Below the pieces are notes generated by a model that did no database searches, was not told the origin of the DNA, and saw only the letters and a list, made by a program, of their open reading frames with translations. Made by a program: the position numbers and the translations under genes. Below, piece after piece: positions 54,320-63,877 of a stretch of 64,000 nt of DNA (within the stretch, counting starts at the first letter, position 1; each line of letters starts with the position of its first letter). Source of the stretch: Hyphomonas sp. (lineage in GTDB: Bacteria > Pseudomonadota > Alphaproteobacteria > Caulobacterales > Hyphomonadaceae); the NCBI GenBank assembly GCA_017792365.1, contig CP051229.1:2914001-2978000 (forward strand), read 5' to 3'.

Positions 54320-57172
54320 CTAGTGCGCCTCGGCCCATGAGGCGCCGGACGAGGCTTCGACGACCAGCGGCACGGAGAGCTCGAGCACGGGATGGCAGGC
54401 GTCGGCCATCACCTGCTGCGCCACCTTGATGACTTTCGCGGCTTCGGTCTCGGGGGCCTCGAAGAGAAGTTCGTCGTGGACCTGCAGCAGCATTCTGGCT
54501 TTGAGGTTCGCATCCTTCAGCGCTTGCGGCATGCGGATCATGGCGCGCTTGATGATGTCGGCGGCGGAGCCCTGCAGCGGCGCGTTGATGGCCTGGCGCT
54601 CGGCGAAGGAGCGCTCGGCGCCGTTCTTCGAATTGATTGCCGGCAGCCAGCACTTGCGGCCGAAGATGGACGAGACATAGCCGTGCTCGCGCGCGAAGGA
54701 CTTGTAGCGATCCATGTACGCCTTGATGCCGGGGAATTTCTCGAAATAGGCCTCGATGTAATTGGCGGCGTCGGAGCGCGGGATGGAGAGCTGGCGCGCA
54801 AGGCCGAAGGCGGAGATGCCGTAGATGATGCCGAAATTGATCGCCTTGGCCTGGCGGCGGATCATCGGGTCCATGCCCTCGATCGGCGTGTCGAACATTT
54901 CCGAGGCGGTCATGGCGTGGATGTCGAGGCCGTCGATGAAGGCCGGCGAAGTACGTCCATGTCGGCGACGTGGGCGAGGAGGCGCAGCTCGATCTGGCTG
55001 TAATCGGCGGAGATCAGGACGTTGCCTTTTTCAGCGATGAAGGCCTCGCGGATCTTGCGGCCTTCCTCGGTGCGGATCGGGATGTTCTGGAGATTGGGAT
55101 CGGTCGAGGAGAGACGGCCGGTCTGTGCGCCCGCGAGCGAGAACGAGGTGTGGACGCGGCCGGTGTCGGGGTTGATCGCGTCCTTGAGGGTCTCCGTAGG
55201 TCGAGCGCAGCTTGGCCAGCGTGCGCCAGTTGAGGATGGTGCGGGGGAGCTGGTGGCCCTCGGCGGCGAGATCCTCGAGCGTGTCGGCGCCGGTCGACCA
55301 TGCGCCGGTCTTGGTCTTCTTGCCGCCGGGCAGGCCCATCTCCCCGAACAGGATGTCGCCGATCTGCTTGGGGCTGCCGATGTTGAACTCGTTTCCGGCC
55401 TGCTCGTAGGCTTCCGCCTCGTAGGCCGCCATGCGCTGGGCGAATTCGCCGGAGAGGACGGAGAGCCGGTCGCGGTCGACCTTGACGCCGGCTGCCTCCA
55501 TCTGCGCGACGACGGGGATGAGCGGGCGGTCCATGGTTTCGTAGACGGTCGTGACGCCTTCGAGGGAGAGGCGCGGCTTGAGCCGCTGCCACAGGCGCAG
55601 CGTGACGTCGGCGTCCTCGGCGGCGTATTGCGTCGCCTTGTCGAGCGGGACCTTGTCGAACGTGACCTGTGACTTGCCTGTGCCGGCGACCTCCTTGAAC
55701 GGGATCGGCTGGTGTTCGAGGTGCTTGAGCGAGAGTTCGTCCATGCCGTGGCCGCCGCGGCCGGCGTCGAGGACGAAGGAGACGAGCATGGTGTCGTCGA
55801 TCGGCGCGACATGGATGCCGTTCCGCTGCAGAACGATGATGTCGTACTTGATGTTCTGGCCGACCTTGAGGACGGCTTCGTCTTCGAGGAGCGGCTTGAG
55901 CGCGGCCAGCGCGTCGGCGAGCGGGATCTGATCGGGCGCTGCGCCGCCAAGAAGATCATCGCCCTCGGCGCTGACATGGGCGAGGGGGATGTAGCAGGCC
56001 TTGCCGCTTTCGTGTGACAGCGAGACGCCGACCAGCTTGCAGTGATGGCAGTTGAGGCTGTCGGTTTCCGTGTCGACCGCGATGACGCCGGCCTCGGCGC
56101 ATTCGGCGACCCATTCGCGGAGCCGGGCGAGATCGGTGATGGTTTCGTAGGCGTCCGGATTGAAGGGGAGGTCGTCTGGTGGAACCGGCTGGCCGGGCGC
56201 GGGCGCAAGTGATGCGGCGTCCGCGCCGTTCGCAGCTGCAGGGGCGGGCGTCGCCGATGGGGTGGGAGGCGGTGGCGCATCGGTCCCGAGCGTTTCGGCG
56301 ACGCGCTTGGTGAGTGCGGAATTCCATCAGGTTGAGGAAGGCGAGCAGGGGCTCGGCCTCCGGCTCGGTGACGCCGAGCTCTTCCAGCTCGCACGGCAGG
56401 TCGGCGTCAGTGGAGAGCGTGACCGGTGCGGGAGATGCGCGCCTGATCTGCGAACTCGATCAGGTTCTCGCGGCGCTTGTTCTGCTTGATCTCGGAGGCG
56501 CGTTCCAGAAGCGTGTCGAGGTCGCCGTACTCGTTGAGGAGGGCGGCGGTCTTGATGCCGATGCCGGGCGCCCGGGCACGTTGTCGACGCTGTCGCCGCA
56601 GAGCGCCGGACATCGACGACCTTGTCCGGTGAGACGCCGAATTTCTCCATGACTTCCGGGGCGCAGATCAGCTTGTCCTTCATCGTGTCGCGCAGGCAGA
56701 TCTGGTCGGAGACGAGCTGCATCAGGTCCTTATCGGACGAGACGATCGAGACGCGGGCGCCCTTGGCCTCGGCCTGCCGCGCATAGGTGGCGATGAGATC
56801 GTCGGCCTCGAAATTCTCCATCTCCAGCGCTGGCGTGCCGAAGGCGATGGCGGCGTCGCGCACCAGAGGGAATTGCGGCACGAGGTCTTCGGGCGGCGGC
56901 GGCCGGTTAGCCTTGTACTCCGTATACAGATCATTCCGGAAGGATTTCGACGACTTGTCGAAAATACAGGCGAAGTGGGTGGGGCGCTCGCCGGCCTTGA
57001 GGTCTTCGAGCAGTTTCCAGAGCATGTTGCAGAAGCCCGCGACCGCGCCGACGGGCAAATTATCGGACTTGCGGGTGAGCGGCGGCAGGGCGTGGTAGGC
57101 GCGGAAGATATAGCCGGATGCGTCGATCAGGTAGACGTGGCTGTCCTTGTCGACGGGTCGTTTGACCGGCAT
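54320..57172 (-). CDS. polA: DNA polymerase I, six frame breaks
   Basis: About 953 residues if repaired. N-terminal 5'-3' exonuclease: [20 protein letters not shown] and [15 protein letters not shown]. 3'-5' exonuclease with the full catalytic set: [21 protein letters not shown] and YAAEDADV. Polymerase: [14 protein letters not shown] (motif A), [14 protein letters not shown] (motif B) and [10 protein letters not shown] (motif C). Breaks lie at about 56606, 56572, 56425, 56313, 55196 and 54945. Every one is explained by losing 1 nt (in GGG or GGGG runs) or 2 nt, and the losses sum to nine bases. Every domain is otherwise intact, so I consider the gene functional in the organism and the breaks artefacts. 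Role: Okazaki fragment processing and repair. Confidence 0.92.
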
Positions 57173-57309
57173 GCGCGCGCTCCAGAAATGATGAACGAGC
57201 GGTTAGCAGGCGCACGGCGCGAAGGCCAGACGCGTCGCCCTCGCCCAACTCACGAGAAATTAATGGAAATCGGCAAGTATCGGCAAAATTTTGGCTTCTG
57301 GATAACCCG

Positions 57310-59505
57310 ATGAACCAGTCGCAGACACACCCGCCGGAGGGGCAAGACCGGCAGGCCGATGGATCGCGCGGCAGCGCGAACATTCCCGTTTGGCAATGGC
57401 GCTACTTCAATAATCCGACAACCTATCTGGGTCTCGGGTTGGCGGTGTGCGGCGGCGCGCCGATCCTGCATTTCTACAATATCTGGTGGGCCAGCGCCTT
57501 TGTCGTGTGTGCGATCTTCGGATTGCTGGCGCTGGTGAACCTGACGGTTCGCGGCGCAATGGGCGACCGCCATGCGCGCACGTGGGCGACGGCTTCGCAG
57601 ATATTCCTCGTCACGGTCTGGATCAGCAGCGCCGCTGCGCTGTTCACGACCGGCGACCGCGCCGCATGGATGATCGCGGGCGTGATCCCGTTCTCGTGGG
57701 TGCTGCATATCCTGTTCACGGGGCAACGCGACCTGCGCACGATGCTGGGCGTCTTGTCGGTCTGCGCCCTGCCGCTCGTCAGCTTCCTGCTGATCAGCGC
57801 ATGGCTTACGTTCGACGCCTGGATTGCCATTCCGGCGAGCTTCTCCGCCATTGCGATGTGCGCGAGCATCGCGGCGTCGGCCAACTGGTCGTCCCGGCAG
57901 CAGAGAGAGTTGCGCAACTCCATGGCGGCCACGCAGGCGGCGAAGGAACGGCTTGAGTTCGTTCTTGAAGCTGCAGGCGACGGCTTCTTCGAACTCGACT
58001 TCACGACCATGAAGTACACGCCCAATGAAACCCTTGCGCGCTTTTTCGGGCAGGAGCCGGTGGTGCGTGGCCTCGATGAGTTGAAGGACCGAATTCATCC
58101 TGATGATTTTGATGACCTTCAGGTGAGTATCGCCCGTTCGGCAGCTGGTGACGATGAGACCAGCAGCATCGACCTGCGCGCACAGATGGCCAGCGGCGAA
58201 TATCGCTGGGTGCAGGTACGCGGCCGCGTCCTGAAGGAAAACGGCTCGCGCATCATGCTGGGCGTGGTGACGGACCTCCAGAAGCGCAAGCAGATGGAAG
58301 AGGAATTGCGCACGGCGAAGGAAAAGGCCGAAGCCTCAAGCAAGGCCAAGTCGGAATTCCTCGCCAACATGAGCCACGAGATTCGTACGCCGCTGAACGG
58401 CGTGCTCGGTATGGCGCAGGCGCTGGACGCCGACGATTTGACGCCCGACCAGAAGCGCAAGGTTGCGATCATTCTCGACAGCGGCAAGGCGCTGACGGGC
58501 GTGCTGAACGATGTTCTGGACCTGTCGAAGATCGAGGCTGGCAAGCTGGATATCTCGCCGGTGCCGGGCGACCTGCTGCACACGATGAAGCGCGTGCGCC
58601 AGCTGTTCCAGACGGCGGCGGACGAAAAGGGCCTGACGATCGGGGCGCGCTATTCAGCCGAGCTGCCGCAGCGGCTGGTCTACGATCCAGTGCGCGTACG
58701 CCAGTGCGTATCGAACCTGTTGTCGAACGCCGTGAAGTTCACGCCGGCTGGAAGCATCGAAATCGGAATCTCGTCCGAGGAGCTCGCTGACGGCGCCCAC
58801 ATGGTGAAGATCGACGTGGTCGACACCGGCATCGGCATGACCGTGGACGTGCAGGAGAAGCTGTTCGCCGCCTTCACGCAGGCCGATGGCGCGATCACGC
58901 GGAGCTTCGGCGGCACCGGACTTGGGCTGGCGATCTCGCGGCGGCTGGCGCGGATGATGGGCGGCGATCTCACTGTGGAGTCTGTGCCAGGCACAGGGTC
59001 GACCTTCACTCTGACCTTCCGGGCCGAAGTCGCGCAGGCTGAGGCGCCGGCCGAAGCCCAGGCGGCCCCGCAGCCGGCAAGCGGGGCTTCATTGAGCATG
59101 CGCAACAAGCGTGTGTTGCTGACCGACGACAATGCCGTGAACCGTCAGGTGATCAAGCTGTTCATGGCGCCGCTGGGCTGTCAGGTGACGGAAGCGACCA
59201 ACGGCAAGGAAGCGCTCGACGCGCTGGCGACGCAGGACTTCGATATCGTTCTCATGGACGTGCATATGCCGGTGATGGACGGGACAGAGGCGATCCGGCG
59301 CATTCGTGCGGCTGATGCGCCGTGGAAGGGCATTCCGGTGATTGCGCTGACGGCCGATGCGATGAGCGGCGACCGCGAACGCTATATCGGCATGGGCATG
59401 ACGGATTATGTCTCCAAGCCGGTCGACCAGCGCGAACTGTCTTCGAAGATGCTGGCGGCGCTGAACCTTGGCGCGCCGGCCGAAGCCGGACGCAAGGCGG
59501 GCTAG
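57310..59505 (+). CDS. Hybrid sensor histidine kinase (PAS-HisKA-HATPase-REC)
   Basis: 731 residues. About six hydrophobic segments lie in residues 38-185, then a PAS-like domain (LEAAGDGFFELDF, HPDDFDDL), HisKA with FLANMSHEIRTPLNG, HATPase_c with NLLSNAVKFTP, DTGIGM and GGTGLGLAISRRLARMMGG, and a C-terminal receiver with TDDNAVNRQ, VLMDVHMPVMDG and SKPVDQREL, all key residues present. The start is an ATG without a strong ribosome site. It is divergent from polA. No partner gene adjacent; it probably feeds an Hpt protein elsewhere, perhaps the stand-alone Hpt at 20.8 kb. Confidence 0.92.
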   Translation: MNQSQTHPPEGQDRQADGSRGSANIPVWQWRYFNNPTTYLGLGLAVCGGAPILHFYNIWWASAFVVCAIFGLLALVNLTVRGAMGDRHARTWATASQIFLVTVWISSAAALFTTGDRAAWMIAGVIPFSWVLHILFTGQRDLRTMLGVLSVCALPLVSFLLISAWLTFDAWIAIPASFSAIAMCASIAASANWSSRQQRELRNSMAATQAAKERLEFVLEAAGDGFFELDFTTMKYTPNETLARFFGQEPVVRGLDELKDRIHPDDFDDLQVSIARSAAGDDETSSIDLRAQMASGEYRWVQVRGRVLKENGSRIMLGVVTDLQKRKQMEEELRTAKEKAEASSKAKSEFLANMSHEIRTPLNGVLGMAQALDADDLTPDQKRKVAIILDSGKALTGVLNDVLDLSKIEAGKLDISPVPGDLLHTMKRVRQLFQTAADEKGLTIGARYSAELPQRLVYDPVRVRQCVSNLLSNAVKFTPAGSIEIGISSEELADGAHMVKIDVVDTGIGMTVDVQEKLFAAFTQADGAITRSFGGTGLGLAISRRLARMMGGDLTVESVPGTGSTFTLTFRAEVAQAEAPAEAQAAPQPASGASLSMRNKRVLLTDDNAVNRQVIKLFMAPLGCQVTEATNGKEALDALATQDFDIVLMDVHMPVMDGTEAIRRIRAADAPWKGIPVIALTADAMSGDRERYIGMGMTDYVSKPVDQRELSSKMLAALNLGAPAEAGRKAG

Positions 59506-60062
59506 GCGGATTTCAGACGCCTGGCGTTGGCGCGCCATTCGGCGGCGGTCTGTCCCCAGATGTCGACGGGAATATCCGCAAACGGCGCAGGAAGCGCGCC
59601 CTTGCCGCGATTGTGCGAGCCGATGCGCTCAGCGAGCCGCTGCGAGTTGGCGTTCTCCGGTGAGATCGTGTGGATGATGTCGGTCCAGCCGAGCCGGTCC
59701 ACCGCGAAATCCATCGAGGCGATCGTCGCCTCCAGCGCATAGCCCTTGCCCCAGTGCGCGCGCAGGACGCCCCAGCCGACTTCGGAGCCCGGCCACTCCG
59801 CCGGCCGCCATGGACCGGTGCGGCCGACCCACTGGCTGGTGGACTTTTCGATCATTGAGAACATGCCGAAGCCGAGCAGCGCCCATGAACCGGTGAGCGA
59901 GGCCATGGATCGCCAGACGCTGGCGCGCGGCTGGACGCCGCCGATGTGACGCGCCGCTTCCTCATCCGCCATCAGTGCGCAGAAGCCGTCGAAATCCTCC
60001 TGGCGCGGGATGCGGAGGAGAAGGCGGGGCGTTTCAATTTCGATGGAGAGGTCGGGCGTCAC
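59502..60062 (-). CDS. GNAT-family N-acetyltransferase (RimJ/RimL-like)
   Basis: 186 residues from a GTG at 60062; the frame is open upstream inside the next gene. IETPRLLLRIPRQEDFDGF is the usual start, and GWGVLRAHWGKGYALEATIASMDFA is the acetyl-CoA binding region. SPENANSQRLAERIG is the typical fourth motif. The start overlaps the previous GNAT stop by GTGA. It would acetylate an N-terminus, amino acid or small amine; the target is unknown. Its 3' end overlaps the convergent hybrid kinase by 4 nt. Confidence 0.9.
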   Translation of the reverse strand: MTPDLSIEIETPRLLLRIPRQEDFDGFCALMADEEAARHIGGVQPRASVWRSMASLTGSWALLGFGMFSMIEKSTSQWVGRTGPWRPAEWPGSEVGWGVLRAHWGKGYALEATIASMDFAVDRLGWTDIIHTISPENANSQRLAERIGSHNRGKGALPAPFADIPVDIWGQTAAEWRANARRLKSA

Positions 60063-60598
60063 GACTTGCGTTCGTGGAGGATGACGCTGGCGCCGTGATA
60101 GCTGGTGGCGGCGTACTTGCGGAAGCCGCACTTCTGGGCGACGCGCGACGACGCCTGGTTGGTTTCGCCGATCATGCAGACGAAGCGGCGCGGCAACAGC
60201 ACGGACTCGCCCCATTGCAGCACGGCGTGCAGCGCTTCGGAGGCGAGGCCCTGGCCGTGGAATTGCGGCGCGAAGGCCCATCCTGCTTCCGGGTCGGCGC
60301 CGAAGGGCGGATCGATCGAGCGCTCCAGCTGGGCGAGGCCGATCGTGCCGGCGAAGGCCTTCGTCTCCTTGTGGATCGCGGTGAAGAAGCCATAGCCGTG
60401 GACGCGCCAGTGACCGTTGTCGCGCAGGAACATGCGCCATGCGTTCTCGCGGTCGAGCGGGACCGGCGAGATGTGACGCGTGACCTCAGGATCGCTCCAC
60501 ATCACGGCGAACGGTTCGAAGTCCGCAACCGTCGGCGGCCGCAGCATCAGACGCGCGGTTTCGATCGTCGGGTTATCGGCGCCGCTCATCCCGTCCAT
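60059..60598 (-). CDS. GNAT-family N-acetyltransferase (RimJ/RimL-like), second
   Basis: About 179 residues. Possible starts are GTG at 60604, ATG at 60598 and ATG at 60589; the middle one is used here. IETARLMLRPPTVADFEPF opens the domain, GWAFAPQFHGQGLASEALHAVL is the acetyl-CoA site, and GETNQASSRVAQKCGFRKY closes it. It overlaps the VOC gene upstream and the GNAT gene downstream, so three small genes form one transcript. The two GNATs are related but clearly diverged, an old duplication. Confidence 0.88.
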   Translation of the reverse strand: MDGMSGADNPTIETARLMLRPPTVADFEPFAVMWSDPEVTRHISPVPLDRENAWRMFLRDNGHWRVHGYGFFTAIHKETKAFAGTIGLAQLERSIDPPFGADPEAGWAFAPQFHGQGLASEALHAVLQWGESVLLPRRFVCMIGETNQASSRVAQKCGFRKYAATSYHGASVILHERKS

Positions 60599-60969
60599 CG
60601 CCACCCCATCAGGGCTATGACGTGGCCTGCCGGATCCTTGAACGGACGCAGGACCAGTTCCCGCTCGCCATCCTTCTGCAGGAGCTGGGTCGGCGCAGCG
60701 AAGGTGACGCCCCGGGTTTCGAGGTCGCGCTCGTAGGCGGCGAAGTCTTCCGGCTCGAAGTACAGGATGGTGTCGCCGGGCATGGCGGGATCGGTCGGCG
60801 ACGGGCCGATCATGAGGCGCGCGCCGCCGGCGTCGAAGAACGTCATGTCGCTGGTTTCAAGAACCTGTTCGAGGCCGAGCGTCTCGCGGTAGAAACTCGC
60901 CAGTTCACGTGGCTCCGCCGACGCCAGCGCCACCTGGGCGAGGCCTTTGAGTTTCGGGCGGGCCGACAT
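60586..60969 (-). CDS. VOC-family (glyoxalase/dioxygenase-like) protein
   Basis: 127 residues from the ATG at 60969, with AGGAGG 10 nt before it. LAQVALASAEPRELASFYRETLGLE begins the first beta-alpha-beta-beta-beta unit; GGARLMIGP, YFEPEDFAAYERDLETRGVTF and FKDPAGHVIALMGW complete the second. The usual metal ligand His at the first strand is replaced here (QVALA), while Glu and His later are kept, so the catalytic state is unclear. Coupled to two GNAT genes. Confidence 0.85.
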   Translation of the reverse strand: MSARPKLKGLAQVALASAEPRELASFYRETLGLEQVLETSDMTFFDAGGARLMIGPSPTDPAMPGDTILYFEPEDFAAYERDLETRGVTFAAPTQLLQKDGERELVLRPFKDPAGHVIALMGWRWTG

Positions 60970-61087
60970 CGGGCATGGTCCTCCTTGAGCCTTTGGTTTT
61001 ACCGGCTCCACATTGGCTAGCAAGGTCGTTCGTTTTCTGCGCGGGTCCGTCTACATTGCAGTTTCGAAAGGCGAAAACGCGGAAGGA

Positions 61088-61858
61088 ATGACAGTGGAGC
61101 TCAACCTCGCAGGGAAAACCGCATGGATAACAGGGGCGTCGAAGGGAATCGGGCGCGCCTGTGCGGACCGGCTGGCGCAGGAGGGCTGCGCGCTCGTGCT
61201 GATCGCGCGCACCGCTGACGACCTGCAGGCGGCGGCTGAGGAGATCACGACGGCGCATGGCGTAAGCGTGAAGACGTTTGCCGGCGACCTCGCAAAGAGC
61301 GCGGCAGTCGACGAATTGTGGGCCGCGCATGAGGCGCCGGACATTCTCGTCAACAATGCCGGCGCCATTCCTTCCGGCTCGCTGAGCGATGTCGACGAGG
61401 CGCGGTGGCGCGCCGCGTGGGACCTCAAGGTGTTCGGCTATATCAACATGTGCCGGATTGCGCTGGCGAAGATGACGGAGCGTGGATCGGGGGTCATCGT
61501 CAACGTGATTGGAGCGGGAGGCGAGAAGCCGCGACCGGATTATGCGGCGGGCGCGGGCGGCAATGCGGCGCTGATGGCGCTGACGCGGGCGCTGGGCTCG
61601 ACCAGCTCGCGGCGAGGCGTGCGCGTGGTCGGCGTCAATCCGGGGCTGATTGAGACCGGGCGGCTGGAGACGCAGATGCGGCGGCGCGCGTAGAGCCGCG
61701 GCGGCGATCCGGACAAGTGGCGCGAGCTGCTCGATCCGAACTACCCGCCCGGCAAGCCGGACCATATCGCTGCGCTGGTCGCGTTTCTCGCCAGCGACCT
61801 GTCGGGCAACACGACGGGCACGATCATCACCTCTGACGGCGGCGCGAGCGCGCGATGA
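61088..61858 (+). CDS. Short-chain dehydrogenase/reductase with in-frame amber stop
   Basis: From the ATG at 61088 an SDR of about 256 residues can be read: ITGASKGIGRA (cofactor), ILVNNAGAIPSGSL and NVIGAGGEKPRPDY. A TAG at 61691-61693 stops it after 201 residues, but the same frame goes straight on with GDPDKWRELLDP and FLASDLSGNTTGTIITSDGG, the normal C-terminus, to a TGA at 61858. Family members usually have Glu or another residue at that point. The Lys of Y-x-x-x-K is missing, as in the SDR subgroup it resembles. Either a sequence error, a recent nonsense mutation, or readthrough. The next gene overlaps by ATGA. Confidence 0.8.
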
Positions 61859-62553
61859 GCCATCGCATGTGGGCGATCCTGACGGTGATCGCGGGGCTGG
61901 CGATGCTGGCGTCGACGGTCGCGAGCGGGACGCTGGGGGAAGTTGCGGCGCTGGGCGATTGCGCGGTGGACGGGTTCATCATCCGCTATGAACTGGCGCG
62001 CGATGCGGCGGATCTGGTGAATGTGTTCGGCCCGGCGGGCGATGTGTGCCGGCCGCTGCGTGTGGATGCGATGGACGCGCTGAACCGGATCGACCTGTTC
62101 TGGTTCGTGCCGGCGTATGTGGTGTTCCTTGTGTGCGGCGGCTTCTTCCTTGCGGGCCGGACGCGCCTGCCGCTCGCGATCGCCGCTGGCGCGCTGGCGT
62201 TGACAGCAGGGGTGCTGGACGTGTTCGAGACGCTGGGTCTGCTGGCCGCCTCGCCGGATCATGCGCCGGATGCAGGCGAGATGACGACGATCTACTGGCT
62301 GGCGACGGGGAAGTTTGGGCTGCTGGTGCTGAACGCCCTGGTGCTGGCCTGGCTGGCATTGTCCAAGCGCAGCATCGCGCGCTGGATCGCGGCGGGCCTA
62401 CTTTGCCTGCCCGTGTTTGGCCTGGCTGCAATGTACGTCGACCTGCGATTCATCTCCGCGCAGACGCTGAGTTTCACGCTGGCGTGGCTGGGGGTGCTGG
62501 CGCTGGCGATTGGGGGCGTATTCACACGGTCTTCCGAGGCGACGGTTCAGTAG
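61855..62553 (+). CDS. Polytopic membrane protein of unknown function
   Basis: 232 residues with five hydrophobic segments (AILTVIAGLAMLASTVAS, LFWFVPAYVVFLVCGGFFLAG, LAIAAGALALTAGVLDVF, FGLLVLNALVLAWLAL, TLAWLGVLALAIGGVF). Two Cys lie in the first periplasmic loop. It overlaps the SDR stop by 4 nt, so the two are co-transcribed. No named family recognised. Convergent with trkH, the last 7 nt overlapping. Confidence 0.7.
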   Translation: MSHRMWAILTVIAGLAMLASTVASGTLGEVAALGDCAVDGFIIRYELARDAADLVNVFGPAGDVCRPLRVDAMDALNRIDLFWFVPAYVVFLVCGGFFLAGRTRLPLAIAAGALALTAGVLDVFETLGLLAASPDHAPDAGEMTTIYWLATGKFGLLVLNALVLAWLALSKRSIARWIAAGLLCLPVFGLAAMYVDLRFISAQTLSFTLAWLGVLALAIGGVFTRSSEATVQ

Positions 62554-63877
62554 GTGAGCTCGCTGTCGTCGAGGCGGCGGGCGCCGTTGCGGCCGCGCGA
62601 GATGATGGCGAGACCGAACGACAGGATGCCGACGCGGCCGATGAACATCAGCGCGATGATCACCAGCTTGCCCGACGTGCCAAGCACGCCGGTCGCGCCC
62701 GCCGACAATCCCACCGTGCCGAGCGCCGAAATGGCTTCGAAGGCGAGGACCGGAAGGCGCCGTTTCGAGCAGCAGCAGGATGAAGATCGAAACCAGCAGG
62801 GTGAGCAGGTAGAACATCACGGTCGCCGATGCGATCTGGATGCGTTCCGATGGCAGCGGATGGCCGAAGAGGTTGACCTCCCTGCTGCCGCGCAGGGTGC
62901 AGATGATGAGGCCGAGCATCGTCGCAAGCGTGGTCGACTTGAGGCCGCCGCCGGTGCCCGCAGGCGAGGCGCCGAACATCATGAGGAGGTAGGCGAGCAG
63001 GATGGTCGCCGGGGCCAGCGCGCTGATCGGGATGGTGTTGAAGCCGACCGTGGTGGTGGCCGTCATCGCCTGGAAGAAGGCGGCGAGCGTGCGTTCGCCT
63101 GCGGGCAGGGCGGCGATGCCGGGTTCGAAGATCATCAGGAGGACGGTGCCGAAGACCGAGAATGCGAACGTCGTGACGAGGATGACGCGCGTGGAAAAGG
63201 CGAGGCCCTTGCGCTGGCGGGTGAGGTTCTCCCACAGGTCCGAAGACGAGGAAGCCGATCGCGCCGAGATAGGCCAGCGCGGCGATCGTGAAGTTGACCC
63301 CGACATCGGCGCGGAAGCGTTCAAGACTGTCCGGGAAGAGGCTGAAGCCCGCGGTGCAGAAAGCCGAGACGCTGTGGAAGATGGCGTTCCAGATCGGGCG
63401 CTCGACGCCTGCGCCGGCAAACTGGATCCAGAGGATCAGCGCGCCGATCAGCTCCGCAAGCAGGGTGAAGGCGGCGAGTTCGAGCACGAAGCGGCGGAGA
63501 TTGAAACCGGCCGGAAGGTTGAAGCCGCCGATGAGGGCGTGGCTCTGCGCGAGTGAAAGGCGCTGGCGCAGGGTGACCGCGATGATCGAGCCCACGGTCA
63601 TGTAGCCAAGGCCGCCGACCTGGATCAGGAGCAGGATGACGATTTCCCCGCCAAGGTTGAACGACTGGCCGGGATCGACAGTGACGAGCCCGGTCGTCGA
63701 CACCGCCGATGCCGCGATGAACAGTGTGTCGATGACGGACAGTGTCGTGCTTTGCAGCCATGGCAGGCTAAGAAGCGCCCAACCAACGAGCATGTAGGTG
63801 AGATAGCCCACGAGCAGGAGTCGAGGGGTCGGCAATCCGCCGAGCCACAGGCGGAACCGCTTGAGAAACGTTGTCAT
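62547..63877 (-). CDS. TrkH/KtrB-family potassium transporter, two frame breaks
   Basis: About 444 residues if repaired, from the ATG at 63877. The four pore repeats of the family are visible: SAVSTTGLVTVDPG, SVSAFCTAGFSLFPDS, ATTTVGFNTIPIS and, after the second break, SALGTVGLSAG. Breaks lie at about 63241 (LVF continues as DLWENLTRQRKGLAF in another frame) and at about 62749-62757 (LLLLETAP continues as VLAFEAISALGTVG). The protein then ends DDSELTY at a TGA at 62547. All selectivity-filter glycines are intact. It is the membrane pore for K+ uptake and needs a KtrA/TrkA-type partner not seen here. Confidence 0.88.

Noticed and set aside
53926-54429. Plus-strand 167-codon open frame opposite the methyltransferase upstream region and polA 3' end
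   Set aside because: Arg/Ala-rich composition, no ribosome site and overlap with the polA C-terminus on the other strand; it is a high-GC shadow frame.
59502-60604. Tandem GNAT genes as a toxin-antitoxin pair
   Set aside because: Both are RimJ/RimL-like enzymes of normal length without an antitoxin-like DNA-binding partner.
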